Part shown: positions 1 through 13,500 of the stretch, piece after piece | Numbering within the stretch: position 1 is the first letter of the stretch | How the letters are laid out: the number at the start of each line of letters is the position of its first letter | The notes under the pieces: generated by a model | Told to the model about the DNA's origin: nothing | Database searches by the model: none | The model's input: only the letters and a program-made list of their open reading frames with translations | From: Amyelois transitella | Taxonomy: Eukaryota > Arthropoda > Insecta > Lepidoptera > Pyralidae | DNA length: 64,000 nt | Assembly: GCF_032362555.1 (NCBI RefSeq) | Contig: NC_083520.1 | Coordinates: forward strand, 1 to 64,000 | Reading direction: 5' to 3' | Made by a program: the position numbers and the translations under genes

Positions 1-900
1 CTAGGTTTTACCAATGATGACTGGTACATATTAGTTTTGGGAATAAAAAAAAATATTATTCTTAATCATTTATTTCTACCTTTAGCATTATAATAGGCAT
101 GTATTTATGAATCTTACATAATTATGTATTTAAATTACAAACATAAAATATCTTCTCACAAACATAACGCTTAAGTTGGCTAATTAAATCTCACTAAATC
201 GGTATGATTCTTATAATTTGGTATTTTAAGGAACAAAGTTGAAAAAAAAGACAATCGTCATTAATTAGTAGGTACTAAGTACCTAAGAAAAATATTATTT
301 GTTACAACACGGAGTGCTATTGTGGCACTTAGAATTACAAAGTAATCCTGATGACTTGCAAGCGCATTTCTTCGACAAGCATTTTTTGAGACAGTTACAT
401 TTTTTGAATCCTTGTCCTCCAGTCAACGACAATTTTCCAACAACTTCGCGAAGACTCACTTCTTTCTCTTTAACAACATCTTCTATCGTAATAAAATCTT
501 CAGAGCATGAGGTAAACTGATTCTGTGTGTAAAGCTGTTTTAGTACTCCAATATTGGTACCTAGTTGGTAAAACTCGTTGTCCTTTACATCTACTACAAC
601 TGCAATGATGCTTTTCGGGTCAGTTTTAGCTCTGTCAATGTCCGGTACTTTCAGTCTTACATTTTGGCCAAGTTTCACATTTGGATTTTTATCAGACGAC
701 TTAGCTTTCATTTTTTCAGCAATCATTTTCAATATTTACCGTGCTCTTGAGGTAAATCCTAAGATTTACCAATTACATGGTGGTAAAAGTTCGAAATAAA
801 AGAACGTTCGGACTTTTACCATGGAAAGTTGGTAAATCTTAGGTTTTACCGGAAAATCTTAGGATTTACCACAGTTCGGGCTTTTACAGTAACATATATA
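1..900. repeat. Array of GGTAAATC-type palindromes around transposon remnant
   Basis: A 20-bp palindromic unit of the form GGTAAATCYTARGWTTTACC occurs at 752-771, 831-850 and 851-870. A half copy is at 1-12. The related arm GTAAAAGTTCG and its inverse flank 780-825. The units sit just upstream (minus sense) of the Ginger-like coding remnant at 295-732. They may be transposon termini or transposase-binding sites, but this is inference. Sequence at 13-294 is AT-rich with no feature seen. Confidence 0.5.
295..732 (-). pseudogene. C-terminal fragment of a Ginger/KRBA2-like transposon integrase
   Basis: A 145-aa open frame resembles the C-terminal part of the KRAB-A-domain-containing-2-like proteins common in insect genomes, which derive from Ginger-type DNA transposons. 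It has a run with PDIDRAKTDPKSI and then a Cys-rich tail (KKCNCLKKC, KKCACKSS, GLLCNSKCHNS) about residues 105-145. The DDE integrase core that should lie N-terminal (higher coordinates) is absent and is replaced by the palindrome array. I call it a broken transposon end rather than a host gene. The family assignment is from memory of the Cys-tail pattern and is moderately sure. Confidence 0.5.
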
Positions 901-904
901 AAAT

Positions 905-1140
905 AAATATATACGGGACAAATTACACAGATTGAGTTAGCCTCGAAGTAAGTTCGAGACTTGTTTTACGAGATACTAACACAACGATACTATATTTTAT
1001 AATAAATACTTATATAAATAAACATCCAAGACCCAGGCCAAGCAGAAAAAGTTCTTTTCTCCTCATGCCCTGGCCGGGATTTGAACTCGGGACCTCCGGT
1101 GTCACAGACAGTGCGTACTACTACCGCTGCGCCACAGAAG
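905..1140 (-). repeat. tRNA-derived SINE, copy 1
   Basis: Read on the minus strand it begins with a tRNA-like head: A-box-like TGGCGCAGCGGT and B-box-like GAGTTCAAATCC near 1075-1135. A body follows that ends near GGGACAAATTACACAG (about 915-930 on plus). A second copy at 57185-57416 has the same body and a better B box, so this is a family and not a tRNA gene. Confidence 0.75.
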
Positions 1141-1417
1141 GAAGGAAGGAATTTCCATGTAGGAATGGAATGAAACATAGAATGCAGGTATATAGGTAAT
1201 TTTATTTTAGAAGTAAAATATTCTTTAAAAAATAAATATATTTGGAAAATCATAGCTTTAGATAAAATATTTTGAAACGTATTTTCTAATATCACTTATT
1301 CTATGTTTATAATAAAACAGATGACTAGTGCAGATGGTATAAAACATGATTTACATTTACGCATTAGTCGATGTCTGTGAATAAATTAAAAGTTACGTGA
1401 GATACCGAAACTTTTAA

Positions 1418-1423
1418 TTTATT
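1418..1423 (-). promoter_or_regulatory. Candidate Mtp polyadenylation signal (AATAAA)
   Basis: TTTATT on plus is AATAAA on minus. It lies about 85 nt beyond the Mtp stop codon. Position is plausible; cleavage site not determined. Confidence 0.45.
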
Positions 1424-1506
1424 AATATCGCACAAGTAGTAAACATTTTGCAACGGATGAGATTCAATAATTAAAGCCCTAATAGAGTTCATGAGCACGG
1501 CGGCAC

Positions 1507-4500
1507 TCAGCGCCTGTCGGCGGCGGCGAGGTGGCGGCAGGCGCCGTCGTTGTCGCGGCCCAGCGCCAGCGTGCGGCCGGCGCGGCGCAGCGTCCGCCGC
1601 CGGCGCGCCGCCAGCGTGTGGTTGGCGGTCTCCGCGTGCGCCGCGAGGTCTGCGCGCACGCACAGCGTCACGCCGTCGTAGAAGTCCATGTGCGCGTCCA
1701 GCGTGAGCGAGGGCGCTGCGCCGGCGCGGGCGGCGGCGAGCAGCGGGCCGGCGCCGCCCACGGCCGCCACGCCGGCGCGGCAGTCGCTCAGGGACGCCAC
1801 GCGCAGCTCCAGGGTCGCGCGGGCACTGCGCGACCACAGCGACACTTGCGCCTGTTATTAAAATAGACGATGAATATAATAATAATATAATAGTATTATC
1901 GTCAAAGCTGGGGTTTATTTGATTCACGCGAGTCACCTGCGCGTCCACGGCGAAGCTGTCGAGGTGAAGCGCGCGGTGATGCAGCACGGCGCCGGTCACG
2001 AGCGGCGCGCGCGCCGTGCGCAGCAGCGAGCGGTCGCCGAGCGCGGCGCCGCGCAGCACCGGCGTGGGCTCGCTGCCCGCGCCCGCCCACACGTGCCCCA
2101 GCAGCTCCGCCTGCGATATAAGGGCGATAATGAGACCGGACACAGAATATAGAAAGTAAGAATGCTTAAGTGATTTTAGAGGGAGTCAAAAGAAAAAAAA
2201 AAAAAAAGGAAAACAGAAAAAGCTAACTCATTTTCTACTGATTCCATTCGTTTCTTCGAACAATTTTATATAGTGTGCTATAAGTTCAATTACTTCGCCG
2301 AATTTACTGCTAATAGTGAAATATGTGACGGCGACCTGTCCGGAGAAGAGCAGCAGCCCGGGCTGGTGCGTGTGGCGCAGGCGCGTGCGCAGGCCGGCGT
2401 GCGGCGCGGCGGCCGCGTGCGCGCCCTCGCCCAGCGGCGCCGCGTCCGCGCCCGCCAGCGACTCCAGCCCGCGCGCCCACACCTCCACCTGGAACGCGTA
2501 CACTCAGATGATACCTTATCGCCACGCGTGGGTAAACCGATATAAAATACACAATATGTATTTTGACATATTATGTCAAAATCATAGTATTATGAGATTT
2601 GTCACAACGCGGCCGACGAAACGTGCGAACAATAAATTTTTCACACATAATTAGAAGTGTTGAAAGTTAAACAGAGAAGCACTGCCTAGTGGCAGCTCAC
2701 GCACCGCGAGCAGCTCGTGGCCGGCGTCGAAAAGCGCGACCGTGCCGCGCCGCAGCGCGCCCGCCGCCGCCAGCTGCGTGGAGTGCAGCGCCGCGCCGCG
2801 CGCCCAGCCCGTCGCGCGCTGCAGCACGTGAGACGTGCCTGCACACCACACACAACACACAGATCATTCAATTACTTTTTTTTTTCGAGATACACTCGTA
2901 ACATAATATTAGGTCCTTACATACGAAATTAGCGTTTTGTTAAATTGTTGATATTATTATTATTTATTCATACATACATTTATTTATTCATACATTACAA
3001 AATTAATATGAACTTAAACATTTGTACTAAGTTATATTTAACACGTTGAACGCCAGACGGCACACCGGTGGGCCCACTGACATAATCCGTTCGGGCCGTA
3101 GTGAAATTGCGTTTTCCGTAATTTTTGGCCATTTCGTTTTATTGCACCAAACGATTACAAATACGTTACTTCGTAATGTAGGCTATTTATTTTCTTGAAT
3201 TATTACCAAAAAAGTGGAAATATTGAACTAGGCACACCGGTGACCCCCGCGGCCCGAACGGCAGGAATTTCGTAAATCCTTCTCCGCTGGCCACGGGGTC
3301 ACGCAGCGGCCCACCCCGCGCCCCGCTACCGCTACCTTTGCTGGGAAAAGATCTCCTTATAGGATATAATATTGAAAGGTTTTTTGTGTGTTTTGATAAT
3401 TTTTTAGCATTTCTTGAACTAGTAATGTCCCATTGCTGGGTAAATATCTCTCATGTTTCGTATTTTCTCTACAAGATGTTATAATTGCATTTAAGTTAAA
3501 AATATCGTGTGTTTTGTATTAACGCCTGTTTAAGTTGGTTTTGATTTTGTTTTTATTAGGTACATTTTATTTTATAGTTAAAAGTGAAGCTACAAACTGA
3601 AAAGTACCATATTGTTGCTCAATTTATCATTAGGATACCTACAAGCAAAATTCCTGTTTTCAGTTTTTTTTTTTTGCGTTTTTTTGGTATATCTATATAT
3701 ATAAAACTCTTCCGTTACTGAGTGACTGACTGACAGACAACGCACAGTCGAAACTACTGGTCGTAGACAGCTGAAATTTGGAATGTAGGTTCCTTGGGAT
3801 ATGTAGGGGAGCACTAAGAAAGGATTTTTGGAAATTCAACCCCCAAGGGGGGGAAAAGGGGTAAAAACGTTTCTATGAAAAATCTTATTCCTTGGGTTTA
3901 TAAACTTGAAACTTGGCATGAACACGTACATAGGCAAGTAAATATGTTTGACATTATAAGTTTTTTCAAACTACCCTCCAATCGTGATTTAGGGTTTGCG
4001 ATTTGGTGACTGATTTATTAACGCACAGCCGAAACCGCTCGGTATAGGAGTCTGAGATTTTGAACAGAGGTTCCTTTAGTAACATAAGTGAGCACTAAGA
4101 AGGGATTTTTGAAATGTCAACCCCCAAGGGGGGGAAACGGGATAAACTGAGCCGGGGCTGCGGGAAAGTTCTAACGAGATACCGTGGCCCCGGAACGCAA
4201 AGAGCAACTGAAGGAACGAGGTGGGTTTTAGTCAGTAAAAGTCTGACACTCCCTTCCGTTCCACCCAGAGCGGGAGAGGTCATTTGATGATTTCCCATCC
4301 TTAAAAAAAAAGACTTTGTATGACAACTTTCAGTCGTCTCTTTAACATACACGAGATCATTAAAAAACGCTATATATAACCGAATTACACGTGGGCAAAG
4401 CCGCGGGCGGAAAGCTAGTTTCTAATAAAACATTTAACCTAATAATTGGTTTTTGCATTTTAATATTACCTTTCTAATGATAAGTATCTAAATTAATAAT

Positions 4501-7500
4501 TATTTTACTTTAAATATACTTTTGATATGGCAGTTCAGTACAGCCCTAATAATTTGACAAAAATTGGAAAAAAATCTAAGTGTTTACCCGTACAAAAGAA
4601 CCAAGCCGAATCTTATATTCTACAGGGCCAAGCGGCCCACCTTAGTAACGTTATTGCATAGTATCTTTGCGTTTCGGCCAGTAAATTGCGTTTGAAGTGA
4701 AGCTCTCCGATGGCACACCGGTGACCACCAAAGCCTGAACGGAACAACACCCTTTGGCTCACCGGTAACCCCCGTGGCCTAAACGGAACAACATGCTTTT
4801 TCCTTCGGCGTTCAACGTGCTAAAAAACGTAGTTGCCGCGTCATTCTCGTTCTTTGTTTTATAATAAATTTTTTTATAGGTGGCCAGTTCTAACCTATTT
4901 CAATCTGTTGCTTATTTCAAAGAGGTTGCGTGATTGTATTTTCAAACACGTTTTGATGTATTTGCCACTTTCATTTCTCAAATTTCTTCTCTTTTGTTAG
5001 GAATTCCAAATTCAAATTTATACAGTACTAGCTGACCCACGCAACTTCGTTTGCGTGTATCCCGCTACTTCGACAAATACAGTCAACGCACCAACACATA
5101 TTGGATACTAATTTTCAATTCACAATAACTTCTCTTTCCCTTAACCGCGTTTAAAATATTAAAATGTTTTTTGGTTTCTGAGACTCTTCTTTGATCGCCC
5201 CCCCTATCAGTTTTTGGAAAAAAATATTTAAGTAATGTACAGATTTTTTTTTGTCTTATATGTATAGATCAAAGTCGTAGTACCTACTTTTTAATATTAT
5301 TTATTTTTTATGTACCGTTTTTATAGGGACGCTGCCCCCGCCGCCGCGGCCGGCCCGTACCGTGCCGCAATACTAATATCGTGATATCTCCTAAACTATA
5401 TGTCTAAATAACACACTGTAAACTGCAAAAATAATCTAAATTAAATGCTCGTGATGATGAACTTACTTATTTTGATAAGGATATATGTATTATTGGTTAT
5501 ATCACCAGTTAAACATCACCCAACGAATTAAATGTTTTTTTAATACAGAAAAGTAGTTTTTGTGACTTAAATAAAAAAGCTGGATATATGTCATCGCGGA
5601 CTTTTTTGTAGAACTAATAAAGACCAATGTTTTTGCTATACATTGTTCTTACTTGTATCCAACGGTATAAGCGGCGCACGCACAAATGCAATCTTCAATT
5701 AGATTTTTTTTCTGACTTCTTGGACATAAATCGCTATAACTCAGCTAATATAGTTTCAATGTATTTCAATTATATATAAAAACCTGTCGGAGAAAATACT
5801 CTTTCTATTAGTGAAAACCGCATCAAAATCCGTTGCGTAGTTTTATGCATACGAAGGGACTACAGACAAAATGGGCGACTTTGTTTTATACTATGTAGTG
5901 ATTTGTGTTTCGTTAACCGTCATTTATTTGTTTTTTTTTTCTTTTGATTTTTCAAAATGGAAAACTTGAGATATTAAGTTATTTACGAGTACGAGTTATA
6001 CCGTGGAAATTTTGGATACATCTAATGATTGTCTAAGTGCACTTCTTAATTTAGATATTGACGTGAGTACCTAGGATCCAATTATAATCCATATAGTTTC
6101 CGAAAAGCTGGACCCAGAGACTCGAAAGCAGTGGGAGCTGTATACTTTTGACCTGGGTTCGAATGAATTGCCAAAATTCAAGCACTTTAATTAACAGAGC
6201 ATTAGAAAATTTAGAGAACGAAAATCAGGCCAGTAGCTCTCCTACTCACGTAACAAAGTGCATGGTAACTGTACATCTTACAGATGGGCATTGTGAGTTT
6301 TACTCTGAAAAACATAAGTTGTGTTTTTGTAAAAAAAGTAAGCTTTCTTTAGAAGATGACATGATTTTGTAAATAATAACAATATAAATGTATTAATTGT
6401 TTAGGTGGTAACCATATTATATACGAGTGTAGAAAATCATGTACATGTCGAATTTGTCATCAGCGACACCATTCTCTTTTACATCATAACGTACAAGGAA
6501 ATTATAATTATTCTATAGTTCCAAATAGTCCATCTGATCATCATAATAATGATAAAGAATATAAACCATCAAATGTTTTACTACCTACTGCTTTAGTAAC
6601 CGTTAAGTCAAAAGATATTGTACATAATCAAATAAGGACCATAATAGACCAAAGCTCACTAGCCTGTTTCATAACTGAGGCGGCTGTTCGACGAATACAT
6701 TTAAAAAAAAATACCAATCCATAGAAATATATTTATCTTAGGTCACAAAAGGTCTACAGAGGTTAAGTACATGATTCAAATCACCTTAAAGTCAAGAGTT
6801 GATCCTACTTTCAAATAAAATGTGAATGCCTATATCAAGAGCAGCTTCCATCCTTCAAGTAACAACACCTTTACCAGAACAAGATATACATTTAAGCTGT
6901 TAAGGATAGAACTTAGAGCACCATTACTTAGCTGATCCTGAATTTAATATTTTTAATGATATTGATTTGTTACTTGGTAGTAATGTTTACGGTTTTATTA
7001 TTATATTTATTTGAATTTTTTTTTACTATGGATATAATTATGGATATGGAATGGATAATGAAGCTGAAACACCTTTCAAAAATAATGTCAGCACTTGCAA
7101 TTCCAAATTTATATTCTCACATATTGATCCTATAGACATTATCAATACCTTTAAAGAACTTAATCTGAAAAAGTCTGAGGATCATTGGGGTATGTCAGCT
7201 GTCTAATAAATTATTTCATAGTCAGCAATACGGCCTTACTGAGGGGAAATGTAAGTATAACTGATGCACGTATGGCTCTTGTCACTCATATTCTCAATGC
7301 ATGGGAAGACTCACAGGATGCCATCGGAATATTTTGAGATCTGACCAAAGCATTTGATTGCGTAGATCATAGAACTCTTCTTCTCAAGCTCGCTCATTAC
7401 GGGTTCGACGCTACTGCCGTTGAACTATAAAATCATATCTAATGATAGATTGCAGAAGTTAGATTTAAATAATACAAAATCGAAAGGAGCGAAGGTAAAA

Positions 7501-10500
7501 ATTGGGGTACCGCAAGGTTCCATTTTGGGACCTTTTCTCTTTCTAGCATATATTACGACCTGCCTTGCATGATTGAGAAACAGACTGGCATCATGTTGTT
7601 TGCAGATGATGATTGTCACTAATTTATAAGATGAACCGCTGTAGCGTAATCTGTGATGATGTGAATAGCACTTTAGCCGCCATTTCTAACTGGTTTTCAA
7701 TCAACAACTTACTGTTAAATGCAAATAAGATCCAATGCATTAAGTTTACACTTCCCAATGTGCGGCAGGCAAATGTGGATATTAGTATAAGTAGTAAAAG
7801 AGTAGATTTTGTTGATTTCTTAGGAATAACATTAGATTCAAATTTGAAATGGCATGCTCACATTTTGAAACTTTCTAAAAGGCTTAGTTCTGCAGCATAC
7901 GCTATTCGTCGTATTAGGCATTTGACGGATGTGGCAACTGCTAAGCTAGTATATTTTAGTTATTTTCATAGTTTAATGTCATATGGTCTACTGTTTTGGG
8001 GACCAGCAGCAGACATTCAAACTATTTTCATTCTACAAAAAAGGGCTTGACTTTTTTTGTGACATTAAAAATAAAGTGTATGCGTCGGATTCCCCTTCAA
8101 GCGAAGAAATGGTTACCCGCATCAAACCGCATGCGATACTGTAACGCCAGGAATGCTTCGCAATGTCTGGGTTTCCATTTACCGGAGAGCTGACTTGTGC
8201 ATCCAAGAAGGAGGTCGACGTTTTGAACCCTTTCTTTGAAAGGTAGGTAGGTTTTCAATCTTTCTTTGACTTAGTTACCAATATATTTTGTAATGTAGGT
8301 AATTATTTATTAGCTTGCATGAAGAGTTATGAATGTGGATGAAGCGAAGGAAGTATGCAGAGATCGTGGAAAGATGGTCTCTGTCTATCCCTCCGGGAAA
8401 AAGTCGTGGCTTTATGTATGTATGTCGGTAATTTTTATTTCTTTTGCATTTCATGCGAATATTTTCAAATCGATTGAATGTCTTAAACGACGTACCTCTG
8501 TCAAAGCAAAATGATTCTTATTGATTAAGTAAACGAGTCTTATTTGTTTGTTTTATTTTGACTATACCCAGCATGGGTATAGTCAGTAGTCTGAGCCGTC
8601 AGAATAATTTTATTTAAATTAAACGTCATCATTTTCACATTTAAAAAACCCTCAAAAACTACGTCACACGCTTTATTAAAGACCAATACTACAAGAAGAA
8701 ACTAAAAAACTAAACATGTAAATAAATTTTGAAAAAAAAATATTTTTCTAGTATCAAGATCAAGTAAAGTACATAGTTGTCGAGATCGCTCAGCTGAATG
8801 AATTGTGTCGTTGACCTCTGAATCTTACGCGTCGCTTTTCCGCAGGCCGGGGTGATATGACGTATTTAGGATCGTAGGTTTTTGAACCGATATTTTTCTT
8901 TTAACGTTTTTAAATATCCTTTAGATGAGTACACTTAACAGTTAAATTTATGCAGTTGAATTAAAAGTCACCCTGTATTAGTGCAGTGATTATTAAGAAT
9001 AAGTGCAGTTTTACTTCATAGAACATTATCTTCCTTTACAACTTTCAGTTATGTGAATAAATAAATACATGCATCATCAAATTAATACCAAAAGATTACC
9101 AATTTTTTTTTTTCAAAATTTGGATGCCTTTTTTCGCAAGGAAAAATTTCAACTCCAATAGGGCAGTCCAAACTGCTACAAAGATTTTTTTTTAATCTCG
9201 TCCATATGGTTTTTTAGTAAAGGGTGCAATGAACTACATATGAGATGGCAAAAGTGCATAGATAATAATGGTATCTACTTTGATTACATACATACATACA
9301 TAAACTCACGCCTCTTTCCCGGAGGGGTAGGCAGAGACTACCTCTTTCCACTTGCCACGATCCCTGCATACTTCCTTTGCTTCATCCACATTCATAACTC
9401 TCTTCATGCAAGCTCGGCGGTTTCGGGCACTTTTGACCTGACCCTTCACCAGGACGTCCTTAATTTGATCAAGATATGTTCGTCTAGGTCTTCCCACCCC
9501 GACCTTTCCCTCCACACTGTCCTTGTATATCTGCTTAGTCAACCTGTTTTCATTCATCCTCTCCACATGACCGAACCATCTCAACATACCCTTTTCTATT
9601 CCTGTAACTACATCTTCTTTCACATCACAACATTCCCTTATCACGCTGTTCCTTATCCGGTCACTCAATTTCACACCCAACATACTCCTTAACGCTCTCA
9701 TTTCCACTGCATTTATTCTGCTTTCGTGCTTCTTTTGCCATACCCAACTTTCACTCCCATACTTTAATGTCGGGACCAACACGCCCCTGTGCACAGACAG
9801 TCGAGCCTTTTTGGATAGTTTCTGACTGCTCATAAAGGCATGCAAAGCTCCATTCACCATGTTCCCCGCGTTCACTCTCCTTTCAATATCACTATCACAC
9901 TTGCCATCTGATGTAAACTTTGATCCTAGATATACAAACTCTTTCACTTGCTCAACTTTTTCTCCTCCAATCACAATATTACATGCTGTCATTTCTTTCT
10001 CCATTTCAAAAACCAGTGTTTTAGTTTTACTTACGTTCACTTTCATTCCTTTCTCTTTTAAAGCTTCATGCATACAGTTTACCATCTCCTGTAACTCCTC
10101 CGCTGATGACGCCAGTATAACCTGATCGTCGGCATAGAGCAGACATTTGACGAGTAATTCATTCATCCTTAATCCACTTTCAGACTCTTTCAAATCTGTC
10201 AAACAACTATCCATAAATAGGTTGAACAGCCACGGTGACGCAACACATCCCTGCCTAACACCTTTCTCAACTCACTTTGATTAATTGAATAAATATACTC
10301 GTATAATAAAAAAAAATTTCAAACGCCTACTTCATATGTAAGGACCTAATATACCTATAAATAAATAAAAGACCAAACTACTTGTTCTCGCTCGAAGCAC
10401 TTTAGGCATTTATAAGAAATTTTAAATCATGAAAACTACTTTTGATAATTAGGCACAAGGAAAATTATGATGAAATCGCCACTCCCATACATACCGGGAT

Positions 10501-13500
10501 TGGCCCTCGCCAGCCACGAGCGGTCCCGCAGCGGCAGCCCCGGCAGCAGCGCGCGCAGCTCGGCGCTGGCCGCCACGCGCTGCCACAGCACGCGGCGCAG
10601 CTCGGGCGGCGCGGCGCGCAGCTGCGGCGCCAGCGCCAGCAGCGCCGCCGGCCGCCGCCGCAGCAGCAGGTCCAGCGCCGCCGCGCGCACCTCCAGCGCG
10701 CGCCCGCCCGCCGCCGCCACGCGCTGCACGCTGTCCGGCAGCGCGGCCGCGGGCAGCGCCTCGAGCGCGTCCAGCGCGGCCAGCGCCACGCCGGGCGCGC
10801 CGCGCTCCAGCTGCGCCGCCAGCGCCGCCGCCGCCTCGGGCGCCGCCAGGTTGCCGAGCGCGTGCAGGCGTGTGATGCGGCACGGGTCCTCCTGCACCGA
10901 GATTACGTTCTATATCATTCACAGGTAACCGGTTCACATTATGGCTTCTTAAATGCTTATGCATTTTTGACATGGTGTTGACATAATTTGTACAGTAGGT
11001 ACCTTTGTACATATCTTATTTTATCTATATTTATTTGACGAAATATTCGTATTAATATGCTATGCTAAATAAAGTATAAATATAAATAATAAAGTATAAA
11101 TATGCTATGCTTTGCTGACGATATGAAGGTTTTTTCTACTATATCATCGCAATCTGACGCAGCTGCTCTTCAAGCTGATATTGCGCGGCTTGAAGAGTAT
11201 TGCTCTCAAAACGACCTTGACCTAAATCCCTCCAAATGTTGTGTCATTACCTATACCAGAAAAAAACATATTATCCCGACCACAAACTATCTTAAGCAAA
11301 TGCCATTGCAGCGTTCGTCATCAGTTCGTGACTTGGGAGTCGAGCACGACACTAAATTAATATTTGACACCCATGTAAATAAAATAATTTCGAAGGCTCT
11401 TAGATCTCTTGGATTCGTCCTAAGGTGCTCTTCAACGTTTAAATGCATCAAAACTATAAAAATATTATATTGTACATATGTTCGAACTCACCTTGAATAC
11501 GCTTCACAAGTATGGAATCCCTTGTATAATATCTATATAGATCGCCTAGAAAATATACAGCGTAAGTTTGTCAAATATTTATGTTACCGCATGAGACTGA
11601 AATTCAGCTCTGATAATTATTTAACCTTATGCAAACAACAACATCTAGTTCCTCTAAAAATACGTCGTGATGTCGCAGACATAGTTTATTTGTTAAAAAT
11701 TGCTAGTGGTTCAGTGGATTCCCCTGAACTCCTATCTAAATTAAAAATCGTCGCTCCCTCTAGGAATCTTCGATATACGCCTCTTATATCTGTACCGGTT
11801 GTATCAACTAAGTATCGGAAGAACTCTTTTATGTTGCGTGTTGGCCAAAATTTTAATAATATCTGTAGAATTGTGGATTTGGACTTATTTGCCACAGGCA
11901 TAGCAAAAGCGAAACGTCTACTTTACGATCACTTTCTTCAGTGACAACAAAATTTTCCTTTTATTTTGTATCTCATAAGATAGGTATCTAATTTAGTTTA
12001 ATTATATTGTATACTGCATCTTGCACGTGAATCGTAGAACATATCTTGTAAAAACTTTTACTTTAAGTTTCTATTATTTTTTTTAAACTCTAAGTTTGTG
12101 TTGTCAGTGTTCAACTTTTTCTATTTATCTTGTTTCTTATTTGTGAGGACCTTTAATTGGCTCCTTTGCTAACTAGCTTTATTTCTACTACTATATTATG
12201 TTTGTAGCTGTTGGTCTTCCTATTAAAAATAAAATAAAAAAAAATAAAAAAAAAAAAAAAAAAGTATTGAAATCATATGTCATATATGTATATGTGTCAC
12301 TAAAACCACCAATTCATCGACCGAACCTTAAAATTTAAATTTAAAATATGTGTAAAATAGCGTCTCTTAAAGAGAAATAAGATTCCCCAGACCACCAACC
12401 TTACACCGAGCGAGATCCTTCAGCAGATGATCGCGCACTTCGCGCTGCTGCGGCTGGTGGCGCGCGCGCGCGGCGGCGGCGAGCAGCGCGGCGTCGGCCA
12501 CGTGCGGCGCGCGCGCCTCGCGGGCCAGCTGCAGCAGCGCGTCGGCGCCGGCGGCGGGGCCCGCCAGCGCCGCGCCCGCCAGCAGCTGCAGCGCGGGCTG
12601 CCGCGGCGCGTCCTCGTGCAGCAGCTGCAGGTGCTGAATGGCCGCCGACAGACCGGCCGCCGACCCGCTCAGACCCACCAGCCGGTACAGCGTCGGCCTG
12701 CGTGGAAATATCAGTTACATGACATTGCACACTACAGCTGATTCTGCTCGACGTTTACTCGATCACCAGCAGATGATGTTGAATGCCTTACAGAAGGTCG
12801 TAGTAGCGGTCGTCTTCCAAGACGCGGCGCACGGCGGCGGCGGGCGCGGCGGCCAGCGCCGGCAGCGCGCGCAGCGCCGCGCCCGCGCCGCGCTCGCCGC
12901 CGCCCGCGCCCGCCGCCTCCTCGCCGCCCGCGCCCGCCAGCGACAGCAGCTCGGACAGCGCCGGCTCCAGTTCCTCATCCCACTCCCATTTCTGAAAAAA
13001 CAACACGAGCTTTTCGAACTTTTAAATGTACTACGAACACTCATTTTTAGGTTTTATTTGTCATGTTATTTTACATCACATTTTGAAAGCAGCCATACGA
13101 CATACTCCGTAAATACATAAAAGTAATTTCTAGTTTAAGTCCAGTCCAATAATACATGATAAAGATAACATAAAATGTTGAAACATTAACGATGTGAAGG
13201 TGTATGTAGTCTATGTAGAGCGAAGGCCGCCGGTGTATCTGCGGCTGCGCATCTCCACGCGATGTCCACACGCATATTGATCCAGCTGTTCTTACATAAA
13301 TCAATAAAAACATTCTGTACTTTGAAATAAAATCAAAAGTTAGAAAACAAATCTATTAAAATTACGAGTATTACTGTAAATTTTTGAGTGACAATTATAA
13401 GTGAACCTGCAGAAAACATTGGAGCCATAATAATTTTATTTCCAAAAGAATTAAGGAAATACATACTAATGTATCAACTATGCATCGTTATGCATTTTTT

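Noticed and set aside
1075..1140. Possible tRNA gene
   Set aside because: A- and B-box-like sequences are present, but the same body follows at 57185-57416 and there is no acceptor stem, so it is a tRNA-derived SINE. The same applies to 42700-42990.
1491..2545. Plus-strand open frames over GC-rich blocks
   Set aside because: They are antisense shadows of Mtp exons. The minus frames have GT/AG sites, phase agreement and MTP motifs. The same holds for plus frames over CalpC and kelch exons.
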